This document shows positions 55,361 to 63,558 of a stretch of 64,000 nt of DNA, piece by piece. The stretch is from Maricaulis sp. (GTDB lineage: Bacteria > Pseudomonadota > Alphaproteobacteria > Caulobacterales > Maricaulaceae), in the NCBI RefSeq assembly GCF_030149515.1, contig NZ_JASBRI010000007.1:124001-188000 (forward strand). The letters are read 5' to 3'. The notes under the pieces were generated by a model, which saw nothing but the letters and a program-made list of their open reading frames with translations, was not told where the DNA came from and searched no databases. The position numbers were made by a program, and so were the translations under genes. How positions within the stretch are numbered: the stretch's first letter is position 1; each line of letters opens with the position of its first letter.

Positions 55361-56563
55361 TCAGGCTGCTGCCGTCTTCCCTTTCAGCAGGGGCTGCATC
55401 TGCCCGTAGGTCAGCGAACGCCAGACCCATTCCAGCGGGCCGAAGCGGAAGACCGACAGCCAGAGCGGCGACCAGATCAGCTGGGCGGCCCAGACGATCA
55501 GGACCAGCTTGGCCTGGTCCACCCGTTCCACCGTACCGAACAGGCCGAGGCCCGGTGTGCCGACGAAGATGAAGGTCATGATCAGGGTCTGGGTGAGATA
55601 ATTCGTGAAGGCCATGCGGCCGGTCGCGGCGAAGAGCTTCATGACCAGCGAGAACAGGCCGATCTTGGACAGGAGCATGATCGTCGAGGCATAGCCGAAG
55701 GCCAGCACCAGGCTGCCGAAATAGGCATAGGCATTGCCGTCGGCCATGGCACGCGGATCGAATTCGCCGGCGATCATGGTTTCGGTACCGGTGTGCGAGA
55801 TCCACAGGCCGGCGGCCAGGCCGATCGCGGCCAGCACGGCATAGCGCGCATAGCCCCAGCTGGCCGACAGGAAGCCCGACTTGAACAGCGCCATGCCGAT
55901 GAACATCAGGCCGAGTGTGCGCGCGCCCAGCATGATCATGCCGGCCAGCTGGCCGACCACGGCCATGCCGGCATTCCAGGGCAGACGGTCGAGATACCCG
56001 GCCTGGTAGGCCGCGGTCATGTTCTCGATCATGCCGGTCAGCATCCCTTCCTGCTGAGCCGCCGATTCGGGTGTGGTGAAAACGAGGCCGAGATACATGC
56101 CGCCGACCATCAGCAGCGCCGAGACCAGAATCAGCACAATCCCCCAGACGACCAGCGACACCGATCCCAGGCGCCGGGCCTTCACAGCGAGCATTCCCAG
56201 AAGGGCGTAGGTGACCAGGATGTCGCCCCACCAGAGCAGATAGGCGTGGATGGCCCCGATCAGCAGCAGCCAGAGCATGCGCGGATAATGCTTGCCGGTA
56301 TCCTCGCCCTCGCCGGCCATCAGGATGATGCCGGCGCCGAACAGGGTGGAGAAAATGGTGATGAATTTGAGATGGAAGAAGGTGTGCGCCAGCGCCCAGA
56401 CGGTCATGTTCGCGCCGGTCAGGTCCATCTGCATGGTTGGATTGTCGTAGGCAAAGGGCGTCATCGCGAAGCCCTGGACATTCATCATCAAAATGCCCAG
56501 CACGGCGATGCCGCGCAGGGCATCGATGCTGACCAGGCGGTCGGTTCTGGGTGCAGCAGTCAT
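55361..56563 (-). CDS. DUF418 family integral membrane protein (YeiB-like)
   Basis: This 400-aa membrane protein begins with the typical RLVSIDALRGIAVLGILMMNV and has about ten TM helices. The C-terminal DUF418 region contains GRMAFTNYLTQTLIMTFIF and GPLEWVWRSLTYGQ. The fold is related to membrane acyltransferases (OpgC/NolL). The function is unknown. It converges with folB across a perfect hairpin. Confidence 0.93.
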   Translation of the reverse strand: MTAAPRTDRLVSIDALRGIAVLGILMMNVQGFAMTPFAYDNPTMQMDLTGANMTVWALAHTFFHLKFITIFSTLFGAGIILMAGEGEDTGKHYPRMLWLLLIGAIHAYLLWWGDILVTYALLGMLAVKARRLGSVSLVVWGIVLILVSALLMVGGMYLGLVFTTPESAAQQEGMLTGMIENMTAAYQAGYLDRLPWNAGMAVVGQLAGMIMLGARTLGLMFIGMALFKSGFLSASWGYARYAVLAAIGLAAGLWISHTGTETMIAGEFDPRAMADGNAYAYFGSLVLAFGYASTIMLLSKIGLFSLVMKLFAATGRMAFTNYLTQTLIMTFIFVGTPGLGLFGTVERVDQAKLVLIVWAAQLIWSPLWLSVFRFGPLEWVWRSLTYGQMQPLLKGKTAAA

Positions 56564-56654
56564 CTTGTCCCCCTCAAAGACGTGTCGTCGCGCAACTTAG
56601 CGTCCTGGTCGGGAAATGTCCTGCGGGACTTTGGCCGGGTGTGTCCCGCCCCGG

Positions 56655-57644
56655 TCAGGCCGCGGTCACGGAGCGGGCGATGACGGCGATATAGCTGATA
56701 TAGCTGCCGAACAGCACAAGGCCGAGCAGGCGGTTGATCGGCTGCCGGGCCAGGGTGATCGCCGCAATGGCGATGCTGGCGCCCAGCATGACCCACAGGT
56801 CGAGCGAGAAGAAGCCTTCGGGAATCGGCAGATCCGCGCCGATGGCCGAGGCAGCGATGCCGGTCGCCCCGCCGACGGCGAAGACGTTGAAAATGTTCGA
56901 GCCCAGCACATTGCCAATGGCCAGCTCGGCCTGGCGGCGCACCGATGCCATCACCACGGTGGCCAGTTCGGGCAGCGAGGTGCCGAAGGCGATGGCGGTC
57001 AGGCCGATAATGGCCTCGTCGATATCGAAGGCGCGGGCGGCTTCGGTGCCGCCGACGACGATCATCTGCGCCCCGACCGGCAGGGCGACAAGCCCCACGA
57101 TGACCGCGGCGATGCTCTTGCCCAGCCCGCCGGGCAGGCCTTCCATGTGTTCCAGGTCGGTCAGCTCGGCAAGTGTGGGATCGTCCTTGGCGTTGCGGGC
57201 GAGAAAGCCCAGCAGGGTCACATAGCCGACGATCAGGGCGAACAGGGCCCAGCTCTCGACGGCGGAAATGGTGCGGTCCCAGCTGACGCCGACCAGGATA
57301 AGGGCGGCCATGAGGGCGAAAATCGCATTGCGGCGCACGCCGGGTGTCGTTGTGGCGATTGCGCCGAAGATCGCCGGCAGGCCGAGAATCAGCAGGAAAT
57401 TCGCCGTGTTCGAGCCCACGATATTGCCCAGGGCGAGCCCGGGATGGCCGGACAGGGCCGACTGGATGCTGACCACCAGTTCCGGCGCCGATGTGCCGAA
57501 GGCGATGATCGTAAGTCCGACCAGAAGCGGCGGCAGTTTCCAGACACGGGCAACGGCCGCACCACCCCGGACCAGAAGGTCGCCGCCGAACAACAGGACG
57601 ACGATTCCACCCAGGATCAGGGCGAGGAAAACCGGAGCAGCCAT
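56655..57644 (-). CDS. Calcium/sodium antiporter (YrbG/CaCA family)
   Basis: This 329-aa transporter has ten TM helices in two inverted halves, each with the alpha-repeat signature: AFGTSAPELVVSIQSA in the first half and AFGTSLPELATVVMAS in the second, which bind the exchanged cation. NIVGSNTANFLLILG and NVLGSNIFNVFAVGG complete the repeats. AGAGG precedes ATG 57644. A 26-codon single-TM ORF ends 24 bases upstream in the same direction. Confidence 0.95.
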   Translation of the reverse strand: MAAPVFLALILGGIVVLLFGGDLLVRGGAAVARVWKLPPLLVGLTIIAFGTSAPELVVSIQSALSGHPGLALGNIVGSNTANFLLILGLPAIFGAIATTTPGVRRNAIFALMAALILVGVSWDRTISAVESWALFALIVGYVTLLGFLARNAKDDPTLAELTDLEHMEGLPGGLGKSIAAVIVGLVALPVGAQMIVVGGTEAARAFDIDEAIIGLTAIAFGTSLPELATVVMASVRRQAELAIGNVLGSNIFNVFAVGGATGIAASAIGADLPIPEGFFSLDLWVMLGASIAIAAITLARQPINRLLGLVLFGSYISYIAVIARSVTAA

Positions 57645-57668
57645 GTCGGGAACCTCTGGTCTCGCGGA

Positions 57669-57749
57669 CTAGTCGAGGCGGCGGTATTCGATAAGGTTGA
57701 GCAGACCGAAGAGCAGCGCGACGCCGCCGAGAGCAACAAGAGCGTACAT
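57669..57749 (-). CDS. 26-aa single-TM small protein
   Basis: This 26-codon frame reads MYALVALGGVALLFGLLNLIEYRRLD: one hydrophobic helix (residues 3-20) with a charged tail. A good GGGAAGG lies 6-7 bases before its ATG, unusually strong for a chance ORF. It ends 24 bases before the antiporter start on the same strand, so it is probably cotranscribed and may be an accessory subunit. No family is recognised. Confidence 0.6.
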   Translation of the reverse strand: MYALVALGGVALLFGLLNLIEYRRLD

Positions 57750-57827
57750 GAGATACCTTCCCAAACTGGCGTGTTCGAGCCCCGTACATAGCGTGCCCGC
57801 CCGGCAGTGGCCAGAGGCGGCTGCGGC

Positions 57828-58298
57828 ATGAGCTGGAAACGCTGCATAGAGCCTGCGGTACGGCCGATCATGCACTCCTGGTGGCGCTGGAATCGGGGGA
57901 TGACGCTGGGCGTTCGCGGCATCGTGGTGGACACGGCGGGCCAGGTCGCGCTGGTCCGCCACACCTATGTTGCGGGCTGGCATTTGCCGGGCGGCGGGGT
58001 GGAGCGCGGCGAGCCGGCCCATTTCGCGCTTCAGCGCGAGCTCGCCGAGGAGGCCGGCGTGGCGCTGGCCCGGCCGGCCCGGCTGTTCGGCGTCTACAGC
58101 AATGAGCGCCGGTTTCGCGGCGATCACATTCTTGTCTACGTCGTGCGGCACTGGCGTCCCTGCGAAACCGATCACGAGGGCGAGATCGAGGCCGTGCACT
58201 GGTTTGCGCCGCAGGACCTGCCCGCGGACGCGACGCCGGCGACACAGAGGCGGCTTGCGGAATTTCTGGAAATACGGGCGGTTTCGGAGGAATGGTAG
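57828..58298 (+). CDS. Nudix hydrolase
   Basis: This 156-aa protein has a perfect Nudix box: GGVERGE (G-X5-E), then seven residues and RELAEEAGV. It has an N-terminal strand with GVRGIVVDTAGQVALVRH and a C-terminal EAVHWFAPQDLP. There is no specificity motif I can assign. AGAGGCGG upstream supports ATG 57828. It is divergent from the small ORF and antiporter. Confidence 0.92.
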   Translation: MSWKRCIEPAVRPIMHSWWRWNRGMTLGVRGIVVDTAGQVALVRHTYVAGWHLPGGGVERGEPAHFALQRELAEEAGVALARPARLFGVYSNERRFRGDHILVYVVRHWRPCETDHEGEIEAVHWFAPQDLPADATPATQRRLAEFLEIRAVSEEW

Positions 58299-58300
58299 GT

Positions 58301-58365
58301 GCGGTGTACCGGCCCGGCCCGGAGCAAAGCGAGGGTTATTGCCTCGGACCGGACCGGCACACCGC
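58301..58365 (+). terminator. Long imperfect hairpin after the Nudix gene
   Basis: Two 20-base arms (58301-58320 and 58346-58365), beginning GCGGTGT and ending ACACCGC, are complementary at 17 of 20 positions around a 25-base loop. It starts 2 bases after the Nudix stop. No T-run follows. A terminator or 3'-end structure is the likely role. Confidence 0.55.
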
Positions 58366-58514
58366 GGGGCGCACGCTGACGACACTAGATGCCGGTCGCT
58401 GAACCGGAGCTGACAGCGGCGGGCTCTTTTTCGCCCCAGATATGGCGACATGGCGGGACAAGCCGGACAAAATGACTAGGATTGCGATCACATGAGCCGG
58501 CAGGGTCGATTCGA

Positions 58515-60842
58515 ATGACCGCACACTCGGAAGAGGAGACCTATCTCCGGACGGATGCGGAGGCGCCGGAGAGCCGGTCTGCCCTGCAGCGTCTGGCGCA
58601 TGCGGACGGCTGGATCGGCCAGGTCCTGCCGGGGCTTGTCGCCGTGACCTGTATCATCATCGTCGCCCTGGCCGTGATGGCTGGCGAAGGCGCGCTGATG
58701 GCCTCGGCCCGCTCGACCAATCTGTCCACCCTGCAGACCGTCCTGCGCAATACCATCCAGCGTTTCGAGGACTGGGCCCAGGACCGCGAGAACGATGTCC
58801 GCGTGTGGGCCGAGAACGAAACGGTCGTCACGGCCCTGGAAGAGCTCGCGCGCACGCCGGTCCGTTCTGCCCTCGAGGCTTCGCCCGAGCAGGAACGGCT
58901 TCGCGAGATGCTGGGACCGTGGCTCACCGAGTACGGCTATCGCGGTTATCAGCTCATTTCGCCCAACGGCACGACGCTGTCGGCCATGCGCGACAGCGAA
59001 CTGGCCCAGCCGGCCCTCGTTCTGGACCTGGTCAATCTCGAACGTCTGTCGAACACTGGAGCCTTGCTCACGCGGCCGCACATTGTCGACCAGCTCCTGT
59101 CCGTGCCGGGCTCCGAGCTGGCGGCGATCGGCGAGGAAATCCTGATGTATTCGGTCTCCGAAGTCCGCCGCAACGGCGAACGCATCGGCTATCTCGCCCT
59201 GCGGATCGATCCGCTGGCCGAATATTCGGCGACCTTCCGGGTCGGACGTACCGGCGTGTCCGGCGAGACCTATGCCATCGACCGGAACGGACGCCTGCTC
59301 ACCGAGACCCGCTACAGCGAGGAATTTGTCCAAGCCGGCCTGCTCGCCGACGGGCACCCCTCCATGCTGCATATCGAGGTGCGCGATCCCGGCGTGGACG
59401 TGACCCGGGGGGCGATCCCGTCCCGGCCCTATGCCGAGTGGCCGCTGACCGTGGCTGCCCGTTCCGTCATCGAGGAGCGGCGCGGGCACGATCTGCGCGG
59501 CTATCGCGATGCGCGCGGCGTGCTGGTGATGGGCGCCTGGGTCTGGGACAATGTGCGCGATATCGGAGTGATCACCGAGATCGAGGTGGTCGACGCACTG
59601 GCCGGCGCAAACCAGGCGCGCGCGGTGTTGCGGGTCTTCGCGGTGGCGATGGCGCTCTCCTTCATCCTGCTGGCGGTACTGTTCAGTGCGCACAGGACGA
59701 TCACCCGCCGCCGGGCCCTGGCTACTGCGGCCGCCAATCAGCGCCTGTCGCAGATCCTGATGACAGCGGCGGAGGGGATTTACGGCATTGACGGCAAGGG
59801 CATCATCACCTTCATCAATCCGCGTGCCTGCCAGATGCTCGGCTATGAGGAGCACGAGCTGATCGGCAAAGACATGCACGCCACGGTGCACCATTCCCGG
59901 CGCGACGGTTCGATCTACCCGCGCGAGGAGTGCGGTATCCACTATCCCGGAAATCCCGGTGAATCGGTGGATGGCGACGTGTTCTGGACCAAGGCGGGCC
60001 AGCCCATTCCGATCGAATCGTCCAGTTCGCCGCTGGACCCGGCCGACAAGACCAGGGGGGCGGTTATCACCTTCCGCGACATCACGAATCGCAAACGCGA
60101 CGAGCTGGCACTTCGCCGTTACGCCCAGGAGCTCAAGCGCTCGAACTCGGAGCTGCAGGAATTCGCCTACGCCGCCTCGCACGATCTGCAGGAACCGCTG
60201 CGCAAGATCCAGGCCTTCGGCGAGCGGCTGAACAACAAGTGTTACGATGCGCTGGACGATACCGGGCGGCACTATCTGGAACGCATGGTCGATGCGGCGA
60301 CGCGGATGCGGCGCCTGATCGACGATCTTCTGAGCTATTCCCGCGTCAATTCGAAGACGACGTCCTTCCTGCCGGTCGAATTGTCGGCGGTCATAGCCGA
60401 TGTCTTGTCCGACCTGGAACCGCGCATCACCGCCGAAAACGCCAAGGTCCGGGTCGGCGACCTGCCGGCGATCGAGGCCGATCCCGGACAGATGCACCAG
60501 CTTTTCCTCAACCTGATCGCCAATTCGCTGAAATTCCGCCGGCCCGGTGTACAGCCCTCGATCACGATCGAGGGTTCCGTCGAGGTCGGCGAGAGCGGGG
60601 CCATGGCCCGGATCGCGGTGGCCGACAATGGCGTCGGTTTCGAGCCGCGTCATGCCGAGCGCATCTTCGGCATGTTCGAACGCCTGCACGGGCGTGACGA
60701 GTTCGACGGTACCGGCGTGGGCCTGGCCACCTGCCGCAAGATTGCCGAGCGCCATGCCGGCGAACTGACGGCCTGGGGCGAGCCCGAGGCCGGTGCGGTT
60801 TTCACCCTCCTGCTTCCCGTACGGCAAGGCAGCGTGACCTGA
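58515..60842 (+). CDS. Membrane PAS sensor histidine kinase
   Basis: This 775-aa kinase has TM1 (about 37-57), a large extracytoplasmic sensor of about 310 residues that looks Cache-like (GETYAIDRNGRLLTETRYS), TM2 (about 372-393), a PAS domain (about 410-530, with FINPRACQMLGYEEHELIG), HisKA with phospho-His556 in ASHDLQEPLRK and HATPase_c with DNGVGFEPRHAERIFGMFERLH. The H-box is of the phytochrome-like type. ATG 58515 has AGGG upstream. It leads a three-gene signalling operon. Confidence 0.93.
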   Translation: MTAHSEEETYLRTDAEAPESRSALQRLAHADGWIGQVLPGLVAVTCIIIVALAVMAGEGALMASARSTNLSTLQTVLRNTIQRFEDWAQDRENDVRVWAENETVVTALEELARTPVRSALEASPEQERLREMLGPWLTEYGYRGYQLISPNGTTLSAMRDSELAQPALVLDLVNLERLSNTGALLTRPHIVDQLLSVPGSELAAIGEEILMYSVSEVRRNGERIGYLALRIDPLAEYSATFRVGRTGVSGETYAIDRNGRLLTETRYSEEFVQAGLLADGHPSMLHIEVRDPGVDVTRGAIPSRPYAEWPLTVAARSVIEERRGHDLRGYRDARGVLVMGAWVWDNVRDIGVITEIEVVDALAGANQARAVLRVFAVAMALSFILLAVLFSAHRTITRRRALATAAANQRLSQILMTAAEGIYGIDGKGIITFINPRACQMLGYEEHELIGKDMHATVHHSRRDGSIYPREECGIHYPGNPGESVDGDVFWTKAGQPIPIESSSSPLDPADKTRGAVITFRDITNRKRDELALRRYAQELKRSNSELQEFAYAASHDLQEPLRKIQAFGERLNNKCYDALDDTGRHYLERMVDAATRMRRLIDDLLSYSRVNSKTTSFLPVELSAVIADVLSDLEPRITAENAKVRVGDLPAIEADPGQMHQLFLNLIANSLKFRRPGVQPSITIEGSVEVGESGAMARIAVADNGVGFEPRHAERIFGMFERLHGRDEFDGTGVGLATCRKIAERHAGELTAWGEPEAGAVFTLLLPVRQGSVT

Positions 60843-60878
60843 CGAAGGCGCGGCGCCGCCGGTGCCGCGATATGGTTC

Positions 60879-61841
60879 ATGAGCGATCGCGAACGATATT
60901 TGCGCCGGGTTGAACGGCTGGCCGTGCCGCTGATGGCCGGGGCCTGCCTGATCCTGCTGATCGCCGCCGCGCTGCTCGCGGCGCCGGTGGGCATTGCGGG
61001 GGGGCTGGCCATGGCGGGCGCGATGGCCGGGCTGGCCGGACTGGTGGTCCTGCACGAGCGGGCGCGGCGCCGGGCCGAAACGCGCCGGGCGGCGCTGGAA
61101 CGGGACAACGCCGTGCTGATGCAGGAGAACGAGGATCTGCGCGTCTTCGTGTCGGCCACGACGCACGATCTTCACGAGCCCTTGCGCAAGATCCAGGTGT
61201 TCGGGGACCGCCTGCGCGACCGCATGGGGCTGATGCCGGATCCGGATGCGCTGCGTTGTCTCGAGCGGATGACGGATGCCGCGACGCGGCTGCGGGACCT
61301 GCTCGATGCGCTCAAGATTCACGTCCGGATCGATAGCCGCAACACTGCATACGAGCCACTGGACCTGGACGAACTGGTTGCGGACATCCTTTCGGCGCGC
61401 ACCGGCCCGGTGCCGGGGACGATCGAGGTGAGCGGCCTCGCCCCGATCGAGGCGGATCGGGCGCAATTGCGGATTCTTTTTGAGAATCTGATCGATAATG
61501 CCTTGAAATATCGGCGCCCGGACGCGAATGTGCATATTCGTATTTCAGGCCGGACCGAGACGGACAGCGGGGGCGGACGGATCGTGATCGAGATCACCGA
61601 CAACGGGATCGGCTTCGATAATCGTCATAGCGAACGCATTTTCGGCCTGCTCGAACGCCTGCATGCACGCGACGCCTATCCGGGCGCCGGCGTCGGGCTG
61701 GCCACGTGCCGCAAGATCGCACGGCAGCACGGCGGTTCGATCAGCGCACGCGGAGAATCCGGCCAGGGCGCCTGCTTTACCTTGATCTTGCCGTTACAAC
61801 AGGCGAATCTGTCATACATGCCGCTCGCAGCGGGCGGTTAG
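60879..61841 (+). CDS. Second histidine kinase of the operon, with short membrane anchor
   Basis: This 320-aa kinase has two closely spaced N-terminal TM helices (about 14-35 and 38-58) with almost no periplasmic loop, a coiled coil, then HisKA with His96 in TTHDLHEPLRKIQVFGDRL and HATPase_c with NGIGFDNRHSERIFGLLERLHARD. Its catalytic half closely resembles that of the upstream kinase, so the pair arose by duplication, with the long sensor kept in only one copy. Confidence 0.9.
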   Translation: MSDRERYLRRVERLAVPLMAGACLILLIAAALLAAPVGIAGGLAMAGAMAGLAGLVVLHERARRRAETRRAALERDNAVLMQENEDLRVFVSATTHDLHEPLRKIQVFGDRLRDRMGLMPDPDALRCLERMTDAATRLRDLLDALKIHVRIDSRNTAYEPLDLDELVADILSARTGPVPGTIEVSGLAPIEADRAQLRILFENLIDNALKYRRPDANVHIRISGRTETDSGGGRIVIEITDNGIGFDNRHSERIFGLLERLHARDAYPGAGVGLATCRKIARQHGGSISARGESGQGACFTLILPLQQANLSYMPLAAGG

Positions 61842-61860
61842 AAAGGACGGGGCTTTCACC

Positions 61861-62334
61861 ATGAGCCATGACAATCGGCTTTTCACCATCCTGATGGTCG
61901 ACGACGATCCCGATGATCGTCTGCTCTTCAAGGAAGCCTGCGAGGAAGTGCGCCTGCGCAATCCACTCGAATTCCTCGAGAATGGCGAGCAACTGGTCGA
62001 CTATCTCAAGCGCCGCGGCTCCTATTCCGATCTCGAGGGCGCGCCCTATCCGGGGATCATTCTGCTCGACCTCAACATGCCGCTGAAGGACGGGCGGGAG
62101 GCGCTCGAGGAGATCAAGAATGACAACGAGTTGCGCCACATCCCGATCATCGTCCTGACGACGTCCAAGGATGAGGACGACATCCTGTCCAGCTACGGGC
62201 TGGGCGCCTCCTCGTATATCGTCAAGCCGATCTCGCTGGACCGGCTGATGCGCGTGGTCAATTCCATCGGCGAGTACTGGGTCCAGATCGTCGAAGTGCC
62301 GCAGCGCGACAACCCGGAAGACGCCGAAGACTAG
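61861..62334 (+). CDS. Single-domain response regulator (Rcp1-type)
   Basis: This 157-aa receiver-only protein has acidic pocket D14-D16, phospho-acceptor Asp70 in LLDLNMPLKDG, LTTSKDEDD and a KPIS motif. The insert KRRGSYSDLEGAPYPGIILLDLN-type region, in short conserved pieces, marks the Rcp1 group that pairs with phytochrome-like kinases. With no output domain, it may act by protein contact. It lies 19 bases after the second kinase. Confidence 0.93.
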   Translation: MSHDNRLFTILMVDDDPDDRLLFKEACEEVRLRNPLEFLENGEQLVDYLKRRGSYSDLEGAPYPGIILLDLNMPLKDGREALEEIKNDNELRHIPIIVLTTSKDEDDILSSYGLGASSYIVKPISLDRLMRVVNSIGEYWVQIVEVPQRDNPEDAED

Positions 62335-62427
62335 TTCCGCCTTTTCCCGCGACAGGAGAATGGTCTAGGATGGTTTCGCGCGAGGGGGCGCAAGGCCGTC
62401 ATGGCCAAACAAGCGGGGAGAAAACCC

Positions 62428-62766
62428 ATGAAACATTTCGTTCTGGCCGGGGCAGCGGTGCTCGCACTATCGGGGCCTGCCCTCGCAGGCGGCATGGATA
62501 ATGCCGTCGGGCACACGGTCCGGGTGACAGCCGGTGAAGACAGTTTCGATGCCTGGTTCCATGCGGACGGCGCCTATTCCGACTCGCGCGGCCTGTCCGG
62601 CAGCTGGAGCTATGACGAGCAGTTGTGCGTCACGGTCAGCACGGAAGAGGGGCCGCAGACCAGTTGCGGCCCGTGGAATCCGGACCTCTCGGCGGGCGAG
62701 TCATGGTCGACGACAGGTTGGTCCGAGGACGGCTCCGCCATTACCGTCCAGATCGTCGCCAGCTGA
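62428..62766 (+). CDS. Small secreted protein, unknown function
   Basis: This 112-aa exported protein has a signal peptide (about 1-20, PALA|GG) and a beta-rich domain with two cysteines (QLCVTVS and TSCGPW) likely forming one disulfide. The compact strand pattern (SWSYDEQLCV, WSTTGWSEDGSAITVQIV) recalls small periplasmic sensors, but no family is recognised. GGGGAG at 62415-62420 supports ATG 62428 over ATG 62401. A perfect palindrome follows. Confidence 0.75.
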   Translation: MKHFVLAGAAVLALSGPALAGGMDNAVGHTVRVTAGEDSFDAWFHADGAYSDSRGLSGSWSYDEQLCVTVSTEEGPQTSCGPWNPDLSAGESWSTTGWSEDGSAITVQIVAS

Positions 62767-62777
62767 CGCCGGGTGAG

Positions 62778-62805
62778 GCGGGGCGGTCCGTACGGACCGC
62801 CCCGC
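62778..62805 (+). terminator. Perfect 28-bp palindrome after the small secreted gene
   Basis: GCGGGGCGGTCCGT and ACGGACCGCCCCGC (62778-62805) form a perfect 28-bp palindrome with no loop, 11 bases after the stop. As RNA it gives an about 12-bp GC hairpin. No T-run follows. Confidence 0.6.
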
Positions 62806-62893
62806 TCGCCTTTCGCGCGAGTTGCCGCGACTCTGACGTATTTCGCGGCTAGTGTTCCCCGGCTCGCGCACTTTGCGGTGAGGGGGAGTTGTC

Positions 62894-63544
62894 ATGCTGA
62901 TCGCCCGTCTGTCGAAGATTTCGGCCACACTGTTCGTGTCCATGCTGATGGCGATGGGCATGCTGGTAGTGCTGTGGTTCTACCTGCCGGAATGGCTGGG
63001 CTGGGTGCAGGACGGGGCCGATCTTGTCGAGGATGGCGTGGCCAGCATCCCCATCCCCGAACAGTACAACAATCTCGTGCGCATCTATGCCAGCGACGAC
63101 AAGATCGTGCTGCTGATCTTCACCGTCATTGCCCGCATCCTCCTTGGCATCGCCGGGACCGGTTTCACCGCATTGACGGCGGGCGACAGGATCCGGGTCG
63201 CGGAACCGCCCTTCGTCAGCCGCATCTCCTCGATGATGGCCACGCTTTTCCTGTCTTTCGTCCTGGCCATACTGATGCTGGCCTTCATCGCCCTGACCAT
63301 GGAACAGGTGCTGCACACCATGCTCGACATGGCGGACTGGCTGGAGGACCAGATCGCGCACCTGCCGCTGGCGGGGCGCTGGCGTTCGGGCGTGCGTTTT
63401 GCCGTCTCCGACGACAAGATCCTGCTGCTCTTCTTCACCATCATCGCGCGCATCCTGATCGCGCTTGTGGCGACGTCCCTCACGGCGAGCCTGCGTTCGC
63501 TCACCGGCGGCGGGAAACCGCAGACGATCAAGGTACCCGGATAG
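62894..63544 (+). CDS. Membrane protein built from a 105-residue internal duplication
   Basis: This 216-aa membrane protein has two copies of one module. Residues 5-98 and 110-203 align without gaps at a constant offset of 105. The clearest match is SDDKIVLLIFTVIARIL (67-83) with SDDKILLLFFTIIARIL (172-188), along with RLSKISATLF versus RISSMMATLF. Each copy holds two TM helices flanking a loop with an SDDK motif. The function and family are unknown. Confidence 0.8.
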   Translation: MLIARLSKISATLFVSMLMAMGMLVVLWFYLPEWLGWVQDGADLVEDGVASIPIPEQYNNLVRIYASDDKIVLLIFTVIARILLGIAGTGFTALTAGDRIRVAEPPFVSRISSMMATLFLSFVLAILMLAFIALTMEQVLHTMLDMADWLEDQIAHLPLAGRWRSGVRFAVSDDKILLLFFTIIARILIALVATSLTASLRSLTGGGKPQTIKVPG

Positions 63545-63558
63545 GGGCGAAGGCGCGC

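Noticed and set aside
58488..61535. A 1015-codon open frame on the minus strand across both histidine kinases
   Set aside because: It is antisense to two intact kinase genes with clear motifs. Its composition is rich in Gly, Asp, His and Arg with no domain, as expected for a codon-bias shadow in GC-rich DNA.
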